From the NCBI GenBank assembly GCA_030410095.1, contig JAUFRC010000001.1, forward strand, positions 1,004,501-1,068,500: a stretch of DNA of 64,000 nucleotides, written 5' to 3'. Shown piece by piece: positions 1 to 10,960 of this stretch. The stretch is from Paracoccus cavernae. GTDB taxonomy: Bacteria; Pseudomonadota; Alphaproteobacteria; Rhodobacterales; Rhodobacteraceae. A model generated the notes under the pieces. That model had not been told where the DNA came from. It did no database searches and saw only the letters and a list, made by a program, of their open reading frames with translations. How positions within the stretch are numbered: position 1 is the stretch's first letter; each line of letters opens with the position of its first letter. A program made the position numbers and the translations under genes.

Positions 1-680
1 GAAGGGCCTCGGTCAGGACGGCTTCGGGCGTACCTTGCGCGACAATGCGGCCGCGGTCCAGCACCACCAGATGATCGCAAAACATCGCCGCATGGTTCAG
101 ATCATGGATCGCGATAATCGAGGTCAGCGAAATATCACAGATCAGGCGCAGCAACTCGATCTGGTGCTGGATGTCGAGGTGATTGGTCGGCTCGTCCAGC
201 AGCATCTCGGTGGGGCTTGCGCCAGCGCGCGGGCGATATGAACGCGTTGACGCTCGCCTCCCGACAAGCGCTGCCAGTCGTCGCGGGCGCGGGCCTCCAT
301 GCCGACGCGGGCCAAAGCATTGTCGACGATCTCGTCATCAGCCTTTGTCCAGCCACCCAAAGGCGGGTGATGGGGAATGCGGCCCAGTTTGACCACATCG
401 CGGACTTTGACATTGGATTCGGTATTGGCGTGCTGCTCGACCAAGGCGATGCGGCGCGAAAGGGCCTTGCGCTTAATCTTTTGCAGGTCCTGACCGTCCA
501 GTGTCACCCGCCCCGCATGGGCTTTGCGCAGCCCTGCCAGCAGGCGCAGCAGCGAGGATTTCCCGAGCCGTTCGGACCCAGAAGGCCCAGCATCTTGCCC
601 GGAACGGCCGAGATCGTGACATCATCGACAATGATCTTTTGCCCGATCTTCCAGCTAAGGTTTTCTGCCGCGATGGTCAT
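1..680 (-). CDS. FecE-type ABC transporter ATP-binding protein (3' end outside window; two frameshifts)
   Basis: ATPase of an iron-siderophore, heme or cobalamin importer, expected to couple ATP hydrolysis to the FecCD-type permease encoded just upstream. Joining three frames gives Walker A (GPNGSGKSS), the signature LSGGERQRV, Walker B (LLDEPTNHLD) and the switch His region (AIHDLNH). Breaks lie near 566, where Walker A loses one base in a GGGAAA run, and near 215, just before Walker B. The ATG at 680 overlaps the permease stop by 4 bases, so the two are translationally coupled. The C-terminal end runs off position 1. Family assignment is strong; the exact substrate cannot be read from the sequence. 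Confidence 0.85.
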
Positions 681-1709
681 GAGTTGCGCTGCGAACGGTA
701 AAGGATGATCGAGAAAAACGGCACGCCCACCAATGCGGTGACGACGCCGATGGGCAAAACCTGCTGGGGCAGGATGATGCGCGACATGATATCGGCCAGC
801 ACCATGAAGATTGCGCCGGTGACCAGACAGGTCGGCAGCAGCCGCATATGGGATTGCCCGACGATAAAGCGCGCGGCATGGGGCACGACCAGACCGACAA
901 AGCCGATCGAGCCGACCATGGACACGATCGTCGCCGTCAAAAGGGCGGTGACCCCAAAAAGGATGATGCGCACGGCATTGACCGAAATCCCGAGTGAGGC
1001 GGCCGCATCATCACCAAAAGCGAAGGCATCCAGCGCTTTGGCGAAATACATGCAGATCACAAAGCCTATGACGACAACGGTAAGCGCCAGCTGGAACTCG
1101 GGCCAGCGCACGCCGCCAAAACTGCCCAAAAGCCAGAACATCACATCCCGCGCCTGTTGCGCATTGCCCGAAGTGCTGACGATGTAGGAGGTAAGCGCAT
1201 TGAAAAGCTGGCTGGCGGCGACCCCTGCCAAGATCGTCTTGCCCGCTCCGGCGCGCGCCGTCCGAGAGCAGCGCCACGAAAACGAAGGCGGCAAAGGCAC
1301 CGACAAAGGCTCCGGCGGACAAGGTGACCGCGCCCGCGCCAAGCCCCAAGATCATGATCGAGACCGCGCCGGTCGATGCGCCCGCCGAGACGCCCAGCAC
1401 ATAGGGCTCGGCCAGCGCATTGCGCAAAAGCGATTGCAAGATCGCCCCGCACAGCGCCAGACCCGCCCCGCAGCAGGCCGCGACCAGCGCCCGGCTAAGC
1501 CGGTAGTCCCAGATCACGCTTTGATGGATCGGGTCCAGCGCGACCTCGCTCCAGCCGAATTTGTTGGTGACGGCGAAAAAGGTGGTGCGCAGCGGGATCG
1601 ACATCTCGCCGATGCCCGTGCCCGCGGCAATGGCCAGCAGCAAAAGCGCCGAGGATAAAAGCAAAAACAGGCCAAGACCGGCCTGTTCCCCGAAATGTCG
1701 TTTGGGCAT
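677..1709 (-). CDS. FecCD-family ABC transporter permease (one frameshift)
   Basis: Multi-spanning inner-membrane permease of the BtuC/FecCD family. The N-terminal half has the family hallmark RLSRALVAACCGAGLALCG followed by LRNALAEPYVLGVSAGAS. The C-terminal half has the conserved GSIGFVGLVVPHAARF and a LPIGVVTALVGVPFF ending, typical of this family. The two halves are in different frames; the break is near 1250. Joined length is about 344 residues, normal for the family. The ATG at 1709 lies 3 bases from the end of the binding-protein gene upstream, giving a three-gene operon in the order binding protein, permease, ATPase. Confidence 0.87.
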
Positions 1710-1711
1710 GC

Positions 1712-2738
1712 TCACTTGAGAAGACCAAGCTCTTCCAGCTGCGCGGCGACCTGCTCGGCGCCGTAAAGGGTGCGGATGGTCGGGTTCATGGCCTGGGCAT
1801 CCATGGTCACGATATGGCCCTGTTTGACGGCCTCGAGATGGCTGATGGCGGGATCGGCCTTCAGGAAGGCGATCTTGTTTTCGGCCTTGTCCAGCTCCCA
1901 GCCGCGGGTCAGGGCGACCTCGCCCACCACGATCACATCGGGATTGGCGGCCATGATCCCTCCCAGCTGACGGTGGGCCATTCCACCTCGGTCTGGATGA
2001 CATTATGGCCGCCCAGAAGATCGGCGATGAAGCCCGAAGAGCCGTTCTTGCCACCCAGATAGGCATCCGCCTCGGGCGAGGGGCTGGAGAACCAGAAGGC
2101 GTAGGACAGACCATTGGCCTGCGTCGAAACCCGCGCGCGGATGGCCGCCTCGCGCGCCTTGAAATCCGCAATCAGCGCCTGACCGCGATCGGCCACATCA
2201 AAGATCTGCGAAAGCTCGTCGATCTCTTGGTAAAGCTGGTCCATGTTCCACATCTCGGCGCGCGCGCCATGCACATCGCCGCTGTTGTGGTTGGCGGTGC
2301 AAAGGGTTGGCGAGAGATAGCTGTTGATGCCGAGATTGGCGAAATCCTCGCGCTTGGCGACCTTGCTTTCGGGGCCGAGCAAATGGGCAAGCTGCGCCGC
2401 GACGAAATCCGGACGCTCCGCCAAAATCGATTCCAGCGTCGGAATTTCCTGAGACAGCCGTTTGACCTTGCCGTTCGCCTCGGCCAGTTCGGGCAGCACT
2501 TCCGAGGGCCAGAAAGCGGTGCCGACCATCTGATCCTCGACGCCAAGCAACAGCAAGATCTCGGCGCTGTTCTGGCCAAGCGTGACCGCGCGCTGCGGCG
2601 CTTTCTCGAAGGTCAGCTCGACCCCGCAATTGTTGATCACCAGCGGATAGGCCGTCGAAGCGGCAAAAGCGGGCGAAAGCGAAAGGGCGAGGGGGAATGC
2701 CATGCCGCAAGGGCGCTGACCGACTTCAACGAAAACAT
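1712..2738 (-). CDS. Periplasmic substrate-binding protein of Fe-siderophore/heme/B12 ABC importer (frameshifted)
   Basis: Class III (FepB/BtuF-like) binding protein. The N-terminus from the ATG at 2738 is a signal peptide that switches frame near 2702 and continues as a hydrophobic stretch ending in AFAAS; mature-protein features follow (RAVTLGQNSAEILLLLGVEDQMVG, then ERPDFVAAQ). A second break near 1975 joins the last ~85 residues (IMAANPDVIVVGE, then NPTIRTLYGAEQVAAQLEELG). First gene of the importer operon. An alternative start at the ATG at 2703 would leave a short, weaker signal sequence. Ligand type is inferred only from family membership. Confidence 0.82.
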
Positions 2739-2820
2739 GGCAACAGATCCAAAGCTGGAGGGCGGTTGACGCGAGAAAACCCGCGCGCCTCTCCTATTGA
2801 TGCGGGGCGGCGGGCGCAAT

Positions 2821-2831
2821 ACTAAATTAGT
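2821..2831. promoter_or_regulatory. 11-bp perfect palindrome upstream of the importer operon
   Basis: ACTAAATTAGT, a perfect palindrome with a central A, sits about 83 bases upstream of the binding-protein start in an otherwise GC-rich gap (2739-2981). Its place suggests an operator for an iron-responsive regulator, but I cannot assign a family. No other gene is seen in this gap. Confidence 0.3.
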
Positions 2832-2981
2832 CAGGTAATTTTGAACATGAGGGAAACGTGCTGGTTTCCTCTTTCCAACGGGCTCTCTCTCGGGAGTTGG
2901 GTCGCGATCGAGAGGATCCGTGGCGCCATTGATGACGGGTCATCCGTCCCTCCCCGCAAATCGCCCCGATGCCTTGGAAGT

Positions 2982-3668
2982 TCAGAAGATCAGACGATAT
3001 CCGATGCCGGGCTCGGTTATGATCAGCCTCGAATGCTGGGCATCGTCGCCCAGCTTGTCTCTCAAGTGGCTGATCACAATGCGCAAATAATGGACGTCAT
3101 CCCGATGGGCTGGTCCCCAGACGGTGCCGAGCAGATCGTGGTGCGAGAGCAGGCGCCCCGAATTGCGCGACAGAAGTGCGAGCACGTCAAATTCCTTGCG
3201 GGTCAGTTCGACCACCTGACCGTTCAGGCGAACCAACCTTTTCGCAAGGTCGATTTCCAGCCCTCCGACGGTGATGACGGCCGGCTGAGCGGCAGCCGCA
3301 ACATTGCGGCGGGAAAGCGCCCGAAGACGGGCGAAAAGCTCGCCCGTGGCAAAGGGCTTGGTTACATAATCGTCGGCGCCCGCATCCAGTGCCGCGATGA
3401 TCTCGGCCTCTTCCGAGCGGACGGAAAGCACGAGGATGGGCACGCGCGACCATTCCCTGATCGCTTGGATCACCTCTTTTCCATCGAGATCGGGCAAGCC
3501 CAGATCCACGAGCACCACGTCCGGCCCCAGGGTTGCGGCTTTGGTTATGCCTTCGCGTCCGCGAGCGGCCTCCTCGACGGTAAATCCCGCTCCTTCCAGC
3601 ACGACCCGCAGAAAGCGGCGGATCGGCGCCTCGTCCTCGATGACCAGAACTCCGGTTGTGTCATTCAT
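2982..3668 (-). CDS. kdpE: KdpE, OmpR-family response regulator for potassium uptake
   Basis: Transcriptional activator of kdp. It has a receiver domain with the acidic pair in VIEDEAP, phospho-acceptor Asp in VDLGLPDLDG, and switch Lys in VTKPFATGEL, followed by a winged-helix domain (LTRKEFDVLALL, then HYLRIVISHLRDKLGDD and GYRLIF). I chose the ATG at 3668 because it overlaps the kdpD stop and places VLVIEDE normally; the reading frame is open to another start at 3695. Intact. Last gene of kdpFABCDE, which matches its role as the output of the KdpD sensor. Confidence 0.93.
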   Translation of the reverse strand: MNDTTGVLVIEDEAPIRRFLRVVLEGAGFTVEEAARGREGITKAATLGPDVVLVDLGLPDLDGKEVIQAIREWSRVPILVLSVRSEEAEIIAALDAGADDYVTKPFATGELFARLRALSRRNVAAAAQPAVITVGGLEIDLAKRLVRLNGQVVELTRKEFDVLALLSRNSGRLLSHHDLLGTVWGPAHRDDVHYLRIVISHLRDKLGDDAQHSRLIITEPGIGYRLIF

Positions 3669-6375
3669 CTGCGATCTCGGCGATTGTCGGGGCATAGGGC
3701 AGGATCATGCGGATGGCCGCACCTGTGCCGGAGGGTGGCTCAATCGCTTCGACCTTGCCGTCATTCGCCTCGACCATGCCCTTGACGATCGCGAGCCCGA
3801 CGCCCGTTCCCGCAGGCTGGCCGTCACCTTGTACGGCACGATGGAAGAGATCGAAGACACGGGCACGCTCGGGTTCCGGAATGCCCGGCCCCTGATCTTC
3901 GACAAGCACGGCGACGCCTTGGTCCAACGTCGTAGCGGAAAGCCGGATGGTGCTGCCTTCGGGGGCATATTTGGTCGCGTTCTCCATCAAGTTGACAAGC
4001 GATTGCCCGATCAGGACCGGATCGATCATGACCGCGGGAAGGTCTCTGGGCAAGTCGACGACCACATGAAAGACCGAAAGCGGCACGGCCAGATCGCTTT
4101 GCGCCCGCGCGAAAAGCTCGGCCAGATCGGTCGGCACCTGCCGCGCCGTCAGCGCGCCGTGGCCAAGGCGGGTCATGCTGAGCAGATTGGCGACATAGCG
4201 GTCGAGCCGCTCGGCCTCGGTCAGGGCACCGCGGATGAGCAGACGTTCGCCCTCGGGCGGCAGGCCGCCTTGCTCGACAGCCGAAAGCGAGCCGATCACC
4301 GTGACCAAAGGCGTACGCAGATCATGGCTGACACTGTTCAAAAGCGCCGCGCGCAGGGTCTCGGTCTCCGAGGCCAGACGCGCGCGTTCGAGATCGGATT
4401 CGATCTTGATGCGCTCGACGGCGACGGCGACCTGATCCTCGACCGCGGCCAAAAGGCGCCGCGTCTCGGGATCGCGTCCGCGCGCGGGGTCCAGAAACCG
4501 CACCCCGATCGCCCCGATCGGCGCGCCCTGCGTCGCCAAGGGCAGAAACATCCAGTCAGAGGCGGGCAAAGTGTCGGTCCCCGCCCCCGCAGGCACGTTC
4601 TTTTGATAGGCCCAAAGCGCTGCGGCAAAATCTGGGGCGCCAGATCCTCTTCGACCGAGGAAATCCCTGAACCTGCTGCAGATCCCCTGCCCCGTCCGGC
4701 ATCAGGATCAGCGAGTGGCATTCCAGCGAATGGGCAATATGCGCCGCCGCCGCCCAAAGCACATCATCGGTCGTGCTGGCCGAGGCGATCTTGCGCGCAA
4801 AATCGTAAAGCGTCTGGGTGCGCGCCTGCGTAACGCGCATGAATTCGATCTGTTGCTTCAACCGGCCCGCAAGGCTGCCGGTGAAAAGCGCGGAAACCGT
4901 AAAGACCAACAGCGCCACCACCGATTCATGGCTGGCCACGCGCAAGGAATAATAGGGCGAGGTGAAGAAATAGTTATAGGCCAGAAAGCCCAGAACGCTG
5001 GCCAAAACCGCGCCCGCAATCCCGCGCCGCATCCCGATGGAGAGAACGCCCACCAGATAGATCACCGCCAGCGAGGCAACCGGCACGAAGCGATCAAACG
5101 GCGTGGCAATCGCGGTCGAGATCACCGTCACGCCCACAGCCTCGGCCAGAAGGATCGGCCAGCCCAAGGCCCTGCGCGGCGCCTTTTCGCGTCGGGGTGC
5201 GGGCTCGGATGTGGGGCAAGGACCGTGACCTCGAAATCGACCGCTTTTTCAAGGATGCGCTCGGATAAAGGCGGCATGATCCGCGCGAGCAACCTTTGCC
5301 ACCACCCCGCCCCGATCCTGCGCCCAAGGATCAGCCGCGAGGCCTTGTGACGGCGGCCCGCCGCCAGCAGCTCGTCCACGACATCGGCGCGGTCGGCGCG
5401 CAGGATCTGGACCTCGGCCCCCAGCCTTTCGGCCACGGCCAAGGCATCGGCCATCGCACCGGCGGCGGCAGGGCCGCGCCGCTCGATCTCGGGGGTGATG
5501 ACGGTGGCCACGATCCAGGGAATGCGCGCGCGATCGGTCATGCGCCGCCCCGCCCGCACCAGCGCCTTGGCGCTGGCGGGATCATCCAGACAGACCATCA
5601 GGCGGTCCTGCGTCGCCAACCGTCCATTGCCCTGATTAAGCGCCAGCATGTCGGCATCGACACGGCTGGCGGCCGTGCGCAATGCCAGCTCGCGCAGCGC
5701 CGTCAGATTGGGCTTGGAGAAGAAGTTCAGAAGCGCGCGCCCCGCCTCGACGGGCATATAGACCTTGCCCTCGCGCATGCGCTTGATCAGATCCTCGGCG
5801 GGCAGATCGATCATGCGGATCTCGTCGGCGCGCTGCAAGATCGCATCGGGAACGGTTTCCTGCACGCGCACGCCCGTGATGCGCGCGACCACATCATTGA
5901 GGCTGTCGATATGCTGGATATTCAGCGTCGTATAGACATCGATGCCCGCGGCCAGAACCTCTTCGACATCCTGCCAGCGCTTGGGGTGGCGCGCGCCGGG
6001 CACATTGGTATGGGCCAGCTCGTCAATCAGCGCAAGACGCGGGTGGCGGGCCAGCAGGCCGTCCAGATCCATCTCCGATATCTGCCGCCCGCGATAGGTC
6101 ACAATGCGGCGGGGCAGTTGCTCCAGATGGGCCAGCAATGCGGCGGTTTCGGCGCGGCCGTGCGTCTCGGCCAAAGCGACCACGGTATCGATGCCCGCGC
6201 CATGATCGGCGCGGGCTTCCTCGAGCATGGCATAGGTCTTGCCGACGCCCGGCGAGGCGCCCAGAAAGATCTTGAGCCGCCCCGGCGCCGAGCCCGCAGG
6301 CAGATCCGGCCCGGCCTCGGCATTGGCCTCGGACAGGAAGGTCTCGGGATCGGGGCGCGGGGCGTCATGGTCCAT
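3661..6375 (-). CDS. kdpD: KdpD sensor histidine kinase (two frameshifts)
   Basis: Membrane histidine kinase sensing K+ limitation or turgor. Residues ~30-240 form the KdpD/USP-like N-terminal domain with the P-loop GASPGVGKTYAML and DELAHTNVPGARHPKRWQDV. A USP domain follows (VCLDDPASAKALVRAG). The 4-helix membrane region (VGVTVISTAIATPFDRFVP...) follows after a frame change near 5165. A second change near 4640 leads into the GAF region and the kinase core: H-box SVSHDLRTPLVTVIGSLS, N-box NLMENATKYAP, G1 VEDQGPGIP and G2 GTGVGLAIV. Total about 905 residues, close to the E. coli protein. Ends overlapping kdpE. Confidence 0.92.
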
Positions 6376-6384
6376 GGCGCGATC

Positions 6385-6939
6385 CTAGCGGATCATCGCA
6401 TCAAGCGCGAGATTGGCCTGAAGCACATTGACAAGGTTTTCGCCAACAAAACCAAAGGCCGGACCGGTGCTGACCTCATGCAGCAGGGCGATCACCTTAT
6501 CCTCGGGCAGATCGCGCGCCTGCGCGATCCGGGGCGCCTGACGCAGCGCCGCACCAAGCGTGATCTGCGGATCCAACCCCGAGCCCGAGGCCGTCGCCAT
6601 TTCCGAGGGCACCGGCAGCGGCCCGAACGCCTTGGCGCGCGAGGTGACCTCTTGCAGCAGCGCCTGACTGGAAGGCGCAAGGTTGGTGCCCGTCGAGGAG
6701 GCCGCATTATAGGCCGGATCCGTGCCCGAGACGCGGCCATGCAGATAGCCCGGCCGCGTGAACTCTTGCCCGATCAGGCTTGAGCCGATGACGGCACCGT
6801 CGCGCGCAATCAGGCTGCCATTGGCCTGAGCGGGAAACAGCGCCTGCCCCAATCCGGTCATCGCCAAAGGATAGGCAATGCCCAGAAGCAGCGAAAAGAA
6901 GCCAAGGAAAACAAGTGCCGGACGAAGTTGCGAGATCAT
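6385..6939 (-). CDS. kdpC: KdpC subunit of the K+-transporting ATPase
   Basis: Single-span accessory subunit of the KdpFABC pump, thought to help ATP binding by KdpB and assembly. It has one N-terminal membrane helix (ALVFLGFFSLLLGIAYPLAMTG), then the family motifs SLIGQEF, YLHGRVSGTDPAYNAASSTGTNLAPSS and GSGLDPQI. 184 residues, intact, normal length. It lies 9 bases after kdpB and 9 bases before kdpD, within one operon. Confidence 0.95.
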   Translation of the reverse strand: MISQLRPALVFLGFFSLLLGIAYPLAMTGLGQALFPAQANGSLIARDGAVIGSSLIGQEFTRPGYLHGRVSGTDPAYNAASSTGTNLAPSSQALLQEVTSRAKAFGPLPVPSEMATASGSGLDPQITLGAALRQAPRIAQARDLPEDKVIALLHEVSTGPAFGFVGENLVNVLQANLALDAMIR

Positions 6940-6948
6940 AAGATCACC

Positions 6949-8985
6949 TCAAGCCAGATGGGCCAGATCGACCAGAATGTCGATCAGCTTGATACCGATG
7001 AAGGGCGCGACAAGGCCGCCAAGCCCATAGATCAGCAGATTGCGGGACAAAAGCCCACCAGCCGAGGCCGGGCGGTATTTGACGCCTTTCAGCGCCAGCG
7101 GGATCAGCGCGACAATGACCAAAGCGTTGAAGATGATCGCCGACAGGATCGCCGATTGCGGCGTGCCAAGGCCCATCACATCCAGCACAGCCAGCCCCGG
7201 ATAGGCCGCGACAAACAGCGCGGGCAGGATCGCGAAATATTTCGCGACATCATTGGCGATGGAAAAGGTCGTCAGCGCGCCCCTCGAGATCAGCAGCTGT
7301 TTCCCGACCATGACAATCTCGATCAGCTTGGTCGGATCGCTGTCCAGATCGACCAGATTGCCCGCCTCTTTGGCGGCGGGCGTGCCCGAGTTCATCGCCA
7401 CCCCGACATCCGCCTGCGCCAAGGCCGGTGCGTCGTTTGAGCCGTCGCCGCACATCGCGACCAGCCGCCCCTGTGCCTGCTCGGAACGGATCAGTTCCAG
7501 TTTGCGCTCGGGCGTGGCCTCGGCAAGGAAGTCGTCGACCCCCGCTTCGGCGGCAATCGCGGCGGCGGTCAGCGGGTTGTCCCCGGTGATCATCACCGTG
7601 CGGATACCCATGCGGCGCAGCTCGGCGAAACGCTCGCGGATGCCGGGTTTCACGACGTCTTTCAGATGGATCACGCCCAGAATACGCCCGTTCAGCGCCA
7701 CGACCAAAGGCGTGCCGCCCGACATGGCGATGCGGCGCACCAGAGGTTCGGCCTGAGCCGCGCCGCCTTCGGGAAAGCTGCGCGCCATCGCATCCGAGGC
7801 CCCTTTGCGGATCTTGCGCCCATCAGGCAGATCCACCCCCGACATGCGGGTTTGCGCGGTAAAGGGCACGAAATCTGCACCAAGACGCAAGATCCCCTCG
7901 ACGAAACCATGCCGCTTGACCGCCAGATCGACGATGGATTTGCCCTCGGGCGTGTCATCGGCCAGCGAGCTGGCCCAGGCGGCCTCGGCCAGATCGGCCT
8001 CGGAGACGCCGGGGACGGGCAGGAATTCCTCGGCCATGCGGTTGCCGAAGGTGATGGTTCCGGTCTTGTCCAAAAGCAGCACATCGATATCGCCCGCCGC
8101 CTCGACCGCTCGGCCGGATTTGGCGATGACATTGGCCCTGACCAGCCGGTCCATGCCCGCAATGCCGATGGCCGACAAAAGCCCGCCGATGGTCGTCGGG
8201 ATCAGCGTGACGAACAGCGCCGCCAGATAGACCACCGGAATCTGCGCGCCCGCCCAGCCCGCAAAGACCGGCAAAGTCGCCACGACCAGCAAAAAGACCA
8301 GCGAGAGCCCCGCCAGCAGAATATCCAGCGCGATCTCGTTCGGGGTCTTGGCGCGTTTGGCCCCCTCGACCAGCGCGATCATGCGGTCCAGAAAGGTCTC
8401 GCCGGGTTTTGCGGTCACTTTGACCACCAGCCAATCCGACACCAGCCGCGTCCCCCGTCAGCGACGAGCGATCGCCGCCGCTTTCGCGGATCACCGGCGC
8501 GGATTCCCCGTGATCGCGCTTTCATCGACCGAGGCGACGCCCTCGATGATCTCGCCGTCCGTGGGCACGATATCGCCTGCCTCGACCAGGATCAGCTCGC
8601 CCGGCTCGATCGTGTCGATGTCTTTCATCTCGAAGAGATCGCGCCGCGCGGGATCAAGCAGCGCCTTGGCTTTGGCGCTCGAGCGCGTGGCGCGAAAGGC
8701 ATCGGCGCGCGCCTTGCCCCGCCCCTCGGCCACGGCCTCGGCGAAATTGGCAAACAGCACCGTCGCCCAAAGCCATAGCGCGATCTGTAGCGACAGGAAC
8801 GTGCCCGGCTGCCCCCATTTCGCCAGCGCCAGAACGGTTGTGACCAAGGCCACCAACCCGGTCGCAAAGATCACCGGATTGCGCGCAAGGCTGCGGGGAT
8901 CAAGCTTGCGGAAGGCCGCCAGAACGGCTGGCCGCATGATCTCGGGGGCCAGCAGGCCGATTTCGGATTTTTCGTGTTTTGACAT
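6949..8985 (-). CDS. kdpB: KdpB, catalytic P-type ATPase subunit (two nearby frameshifts)
   Basis: P-type ATPase that energises K+ uptake. Visible motifs: actuator-domain VDESAITGE region, phosphorylation site DKTGTIT (about residue 310), KGASDAM nucleotide-binding region, [10 protein letters not shown] and [20 protein letters not shown] hinge. Start ATG at 8985 gives [10 protein letters not shown]. The frame is lost near 8500 and restored near 8450; each break fits one missing G, in the GGGG of ITGES and in the G run of LTGGTR, so the short stretch between is readable only in another frame. About 679 residues, as in other KdpB proteins. 10 bases after kdpA. Confidence 0.94.
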
Positions 8986-8995
8986 GGGTTTACCC

Positions 8996-10681
8996 TCAGA
9001 ATGTCTGACCAGCCGAGATCGCCACCTGTTCGGCAATCGGGCCAAGCGCCAGCACGGGCAGAAAGGTCAGCGCGCCGATAATCAGGATCGTCGCAATCAG
9101 CAGGATGGTGAAAGCACGGCCATGGGTCGGGAAGGTTCCGGAGGTTTCCGGCGCGCGCGTCTTGGCCGCCAGCCCTCCCGCAATCGCCAGAACCGGCACG
9201 ATATAGCCCCAGCGGCCAATCAGCATGGCCAGCCCGATCATCGTATTGTGCCAGGTTGAATTGGCGCCAAATCCGGCAAAGGCCGAACCGTTATTGGCCG
9301 TGCCCGACGTATAGGCATAGATCAGCTCGCTCAGCGCATGGGGGCCTGCATCCTGCACCGCCGGCTGGGCATTGCCCGTCAGAATCGACAGCGCCGACAG
9401 GATCAAAACGCCGATCGGCATCACCAGAAGGCTAAGCGCGGCCAGCTTCATCTCGCGGGCCTCGATTTTTTTGCCCAGCCATTCGGGCGTCCGCCCGACC
9501 ATCAGCCCGGCGATAAAGACAGTGAGGACGACATAAAGCACCATGCCGTAGAAACCTGCACCGACACCGCCATAGATGATCTCGCCCAAAAGCATGTTGA
9601 ACAGCGGGATCATGCCGCCAAGCGCCATCAGGCTGTCGTGCATCGCATTGACCGCGCCGCAGGATGCCACCGTGGTCGCCACGGTGAAAAGCACCGTCTG
9701 CGCCAGACCAAAGCGCGTCTCTTTGCCCTCCATCGAGACACCGGGATCGGTGATGCCAGCGTAAAGCGGGTTGCCATGGGCCTCGAAGAAGTAAGCGGCC
9801 AGCAGGACGGCAACGAACAGGACGCTCATCGCGACATAGATCGCGACCCCCTGCCGCTTGTCCCCGGCCATGCGCCCGAAAAAGAAGGGAAAGGCCGCCG
9901 GAATGCACAGAATCGCGTAAATCTGGATCAGGTTCGTCAGCGCGGTTGCGTTTTCATAGGGATGGGCGGCATTGGCGTTGAAGAAACCGCCGCCATTGGT
10001 GCCCAGCATCTTGATCGCATCCTGACTGGCGACCGGGCCTTGCGCGATGATTTGCTGCGCGCCCTCCAGCGTTGTTGCGGTGACCGATGCCAGCAGGTTC
10101 TGCGGCTGCCCCTGCCAGATCAGAGCAATTGTGATCACAATCGCGCCCGGCAAAAGCAGGTAAAGCACCGCCCGCGTCAGATCGACCCAGAAATTGCCCA
10201 GATCCTTGACCGAGCGCCCGACAAGGCCGCGCACCACCGCGACCGCCACCGCAATCCCCGTCGCCGCCGAGACGAAATTCTGCACCGTCAGGCCGAACAT
10301 CTGGCTGAAATGACTGACCGTAGTCTCGCCACCATAGCTTTGCCAATTGGTATTGGTCATGAAGCTGACGGCAGTATTGAAGGCCTGCGACGAGGTCATC
10401 GCGCCAAAGCCCTGCGGGTTGAACGGCAGCCAGCCCTGAAGGCGCAGCACCAGAAACAAAAGCGCAAATCCCGCCGCGTTGAAGGCCAACAGGCTGATCG
10501 CATAGCTTGTCCAGCGCTGCCCCCGCCCCGAAACGCCCGCCACAGCCAGCAGCCGCCGCTCGAGCGGGTCGAAGAGGCGCAGCCGTCCGGTGAAAACCCG
10601 CTCCATATAGCCGCCAAGCGCCAAGCCAATCAGGGTCAGACCGACCAGAAACAGCGCAAAATAGATCAGATCGCCTGTCAT
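8996..10681 (-). CDS. kdpA: KdpA, K+-translocating subunit
   Basis: Potassium-selective, channel-like subunit of the Kdp pump. Many membrane helices; conserved pore segments include [34 protein letters not shown] and [13 protein letters not shown]. Start ATG at 10681 ([15 protein letters not shown]) was preferred to a longer in-frame extension, because the preceding kdpF ends at 10683 and the two would otherwise overlap fully. About 561 residues, intact. Confidence 0.95.
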   Translation of the reverse strand: MTGDLIYFALFLVGLTLIGLALGGYMERVFTGRLRLFDPLERRLLAVAGVSGRGQRWTSYAISLLAFNAAGFALLFLVLRLQGWLPFNPQGFGAMTSSQAFNTAVSFMTNTNWQSYGGETTVSHFSQMFGLTVQNFVSAATGIAVAVAVVRGLVGRSVKDLGNFWVDLTRAVLYLLLPGAIVITIALIWQGQPQNLLASVTATTLEGAQQIIAQGPVASQDAIKMLGTNGGGFFNANAAHPYENATALTNLIQIYAILCIPAAFPFFFGRMAGDKRQGVAIYVAMSVLFVAVLLAAYFFEAHGNPLYAGITDPGVSMEGKETRFGLAQTVLFTVATTVASCGAVNAMHDSLMALGGMIPLFNMLLGEIIYGGVGAGFYGMVLYVVLTVFIAGLMVGRTPEWLGKKIEAREMKLAALSLLVMPIGVLILSALSILTGNAQPAVQDAGPHALSELIYAYTSGTANNGSAFAGFGANSTWHNTMIGLAMLIGRWGYIVPVLAIAGGLAAKTRAPETSGTFPTHGRAFTILLIATILIIGALTFLPVLALGPIAEQVAISAGQTF

Positions 10682-10682
10682 C

Positions 10683-10772
10683 TCAGAACCTCTCGGGCGC
10701 CAGAAGCGCGAACAGGAAATAGACAAGCAGGGCCAGAGCAAGCGCTCCGCCCAGAACAAGGTCGAGCGTCAT
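10683..10772 (-). CDS. kdpF: KdpF small membrane subunit (29 aa)
   Basis: Tiny single-helix stabilising subunit of the Kdp complex. From the ATG at 10772 it reads [18 protein letters not shown] and ends in LLAPERF, the usual KdpF pattern of one helix followed by L-x-x-PE-x-F. The stop overlaps the kdpA start region. Too short for most gene callers. Confidence 0.88.
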   Translation of the reverse strand: MTLDLVLGGALALALLVYFLFALLAPERF

Positions 10773-10780
10773 GACACCCC

Positions 10781-10867
10781 TCAAAGACGGTCAGCCGCCC
10801 GCACCGCCAAGGCGGCGAGGGCAAAGACGGTCAGACCGCCTGCAAGAAACAGAAAGTCGAAAAGCAT
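10781..10867 (-). CDS. 28-residue membrane microprotein at the head of the kdp operon
   Basis: An 87-base open frame with a good ribosome-binding site (AGGAG, 6-7 bases before the ATG at 10867). The product starts MLFDFLFLAGGLTVFALAAL and ends AVRAADRL: one hydrophobic helix and a short basic tail. It ends 8 bases before kdpF. I do not know a named function; size, topology and place suggest a second small accessory peptide of the Kdp complex or an operon-leader peptide. Distinct from kdpF, which lacks the C-terminal Arg-rich end. Confidence 0.65.
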   Translation of the reverse strand: MLFDFLFLAGGLTVFALAALAVRAADRL

Positions 10868-10910
10868 GGTTTTCTCCTGCGTTTTGATGGGAAAACTGTG
10901 CTTGCGGGGC

Positions 10911-10960
10911 GCGTAAAGGCGCTATGCGGAAAACCCCGATATGCGTAAAGCCAGCGTAAA
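10911..10960 (-). promoter_or_regulatory. Candidate KdpE binding region: repeated TTTACGC heptamers
   Basis: On the minus strand TTTACGC occurs three times: at 10954-10960, at 10943-10949 (exactly 11 bases apart) and at 10911-10917 (32 bases further). Direct repeats one helical turn apart are the usual binding mode of OmpR/PhoB-family regulators such as KdpE. The array lies 44-93 bases upstream of the first gene of the operon. Confidence 0.45.

Noticed and set aside
677..1342. Separate short permease gene downstream of a longer one
   Set aside because: Both pieces are consecutive parts of one FecCD permease split by a frame change near 1250.
5296..6783. A 495-residue plus-strand ORF across kdpD and kdpC
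   Set aside because: It is the antisense shadow of kdp genes; no family features and R/Q/G-rich composition.
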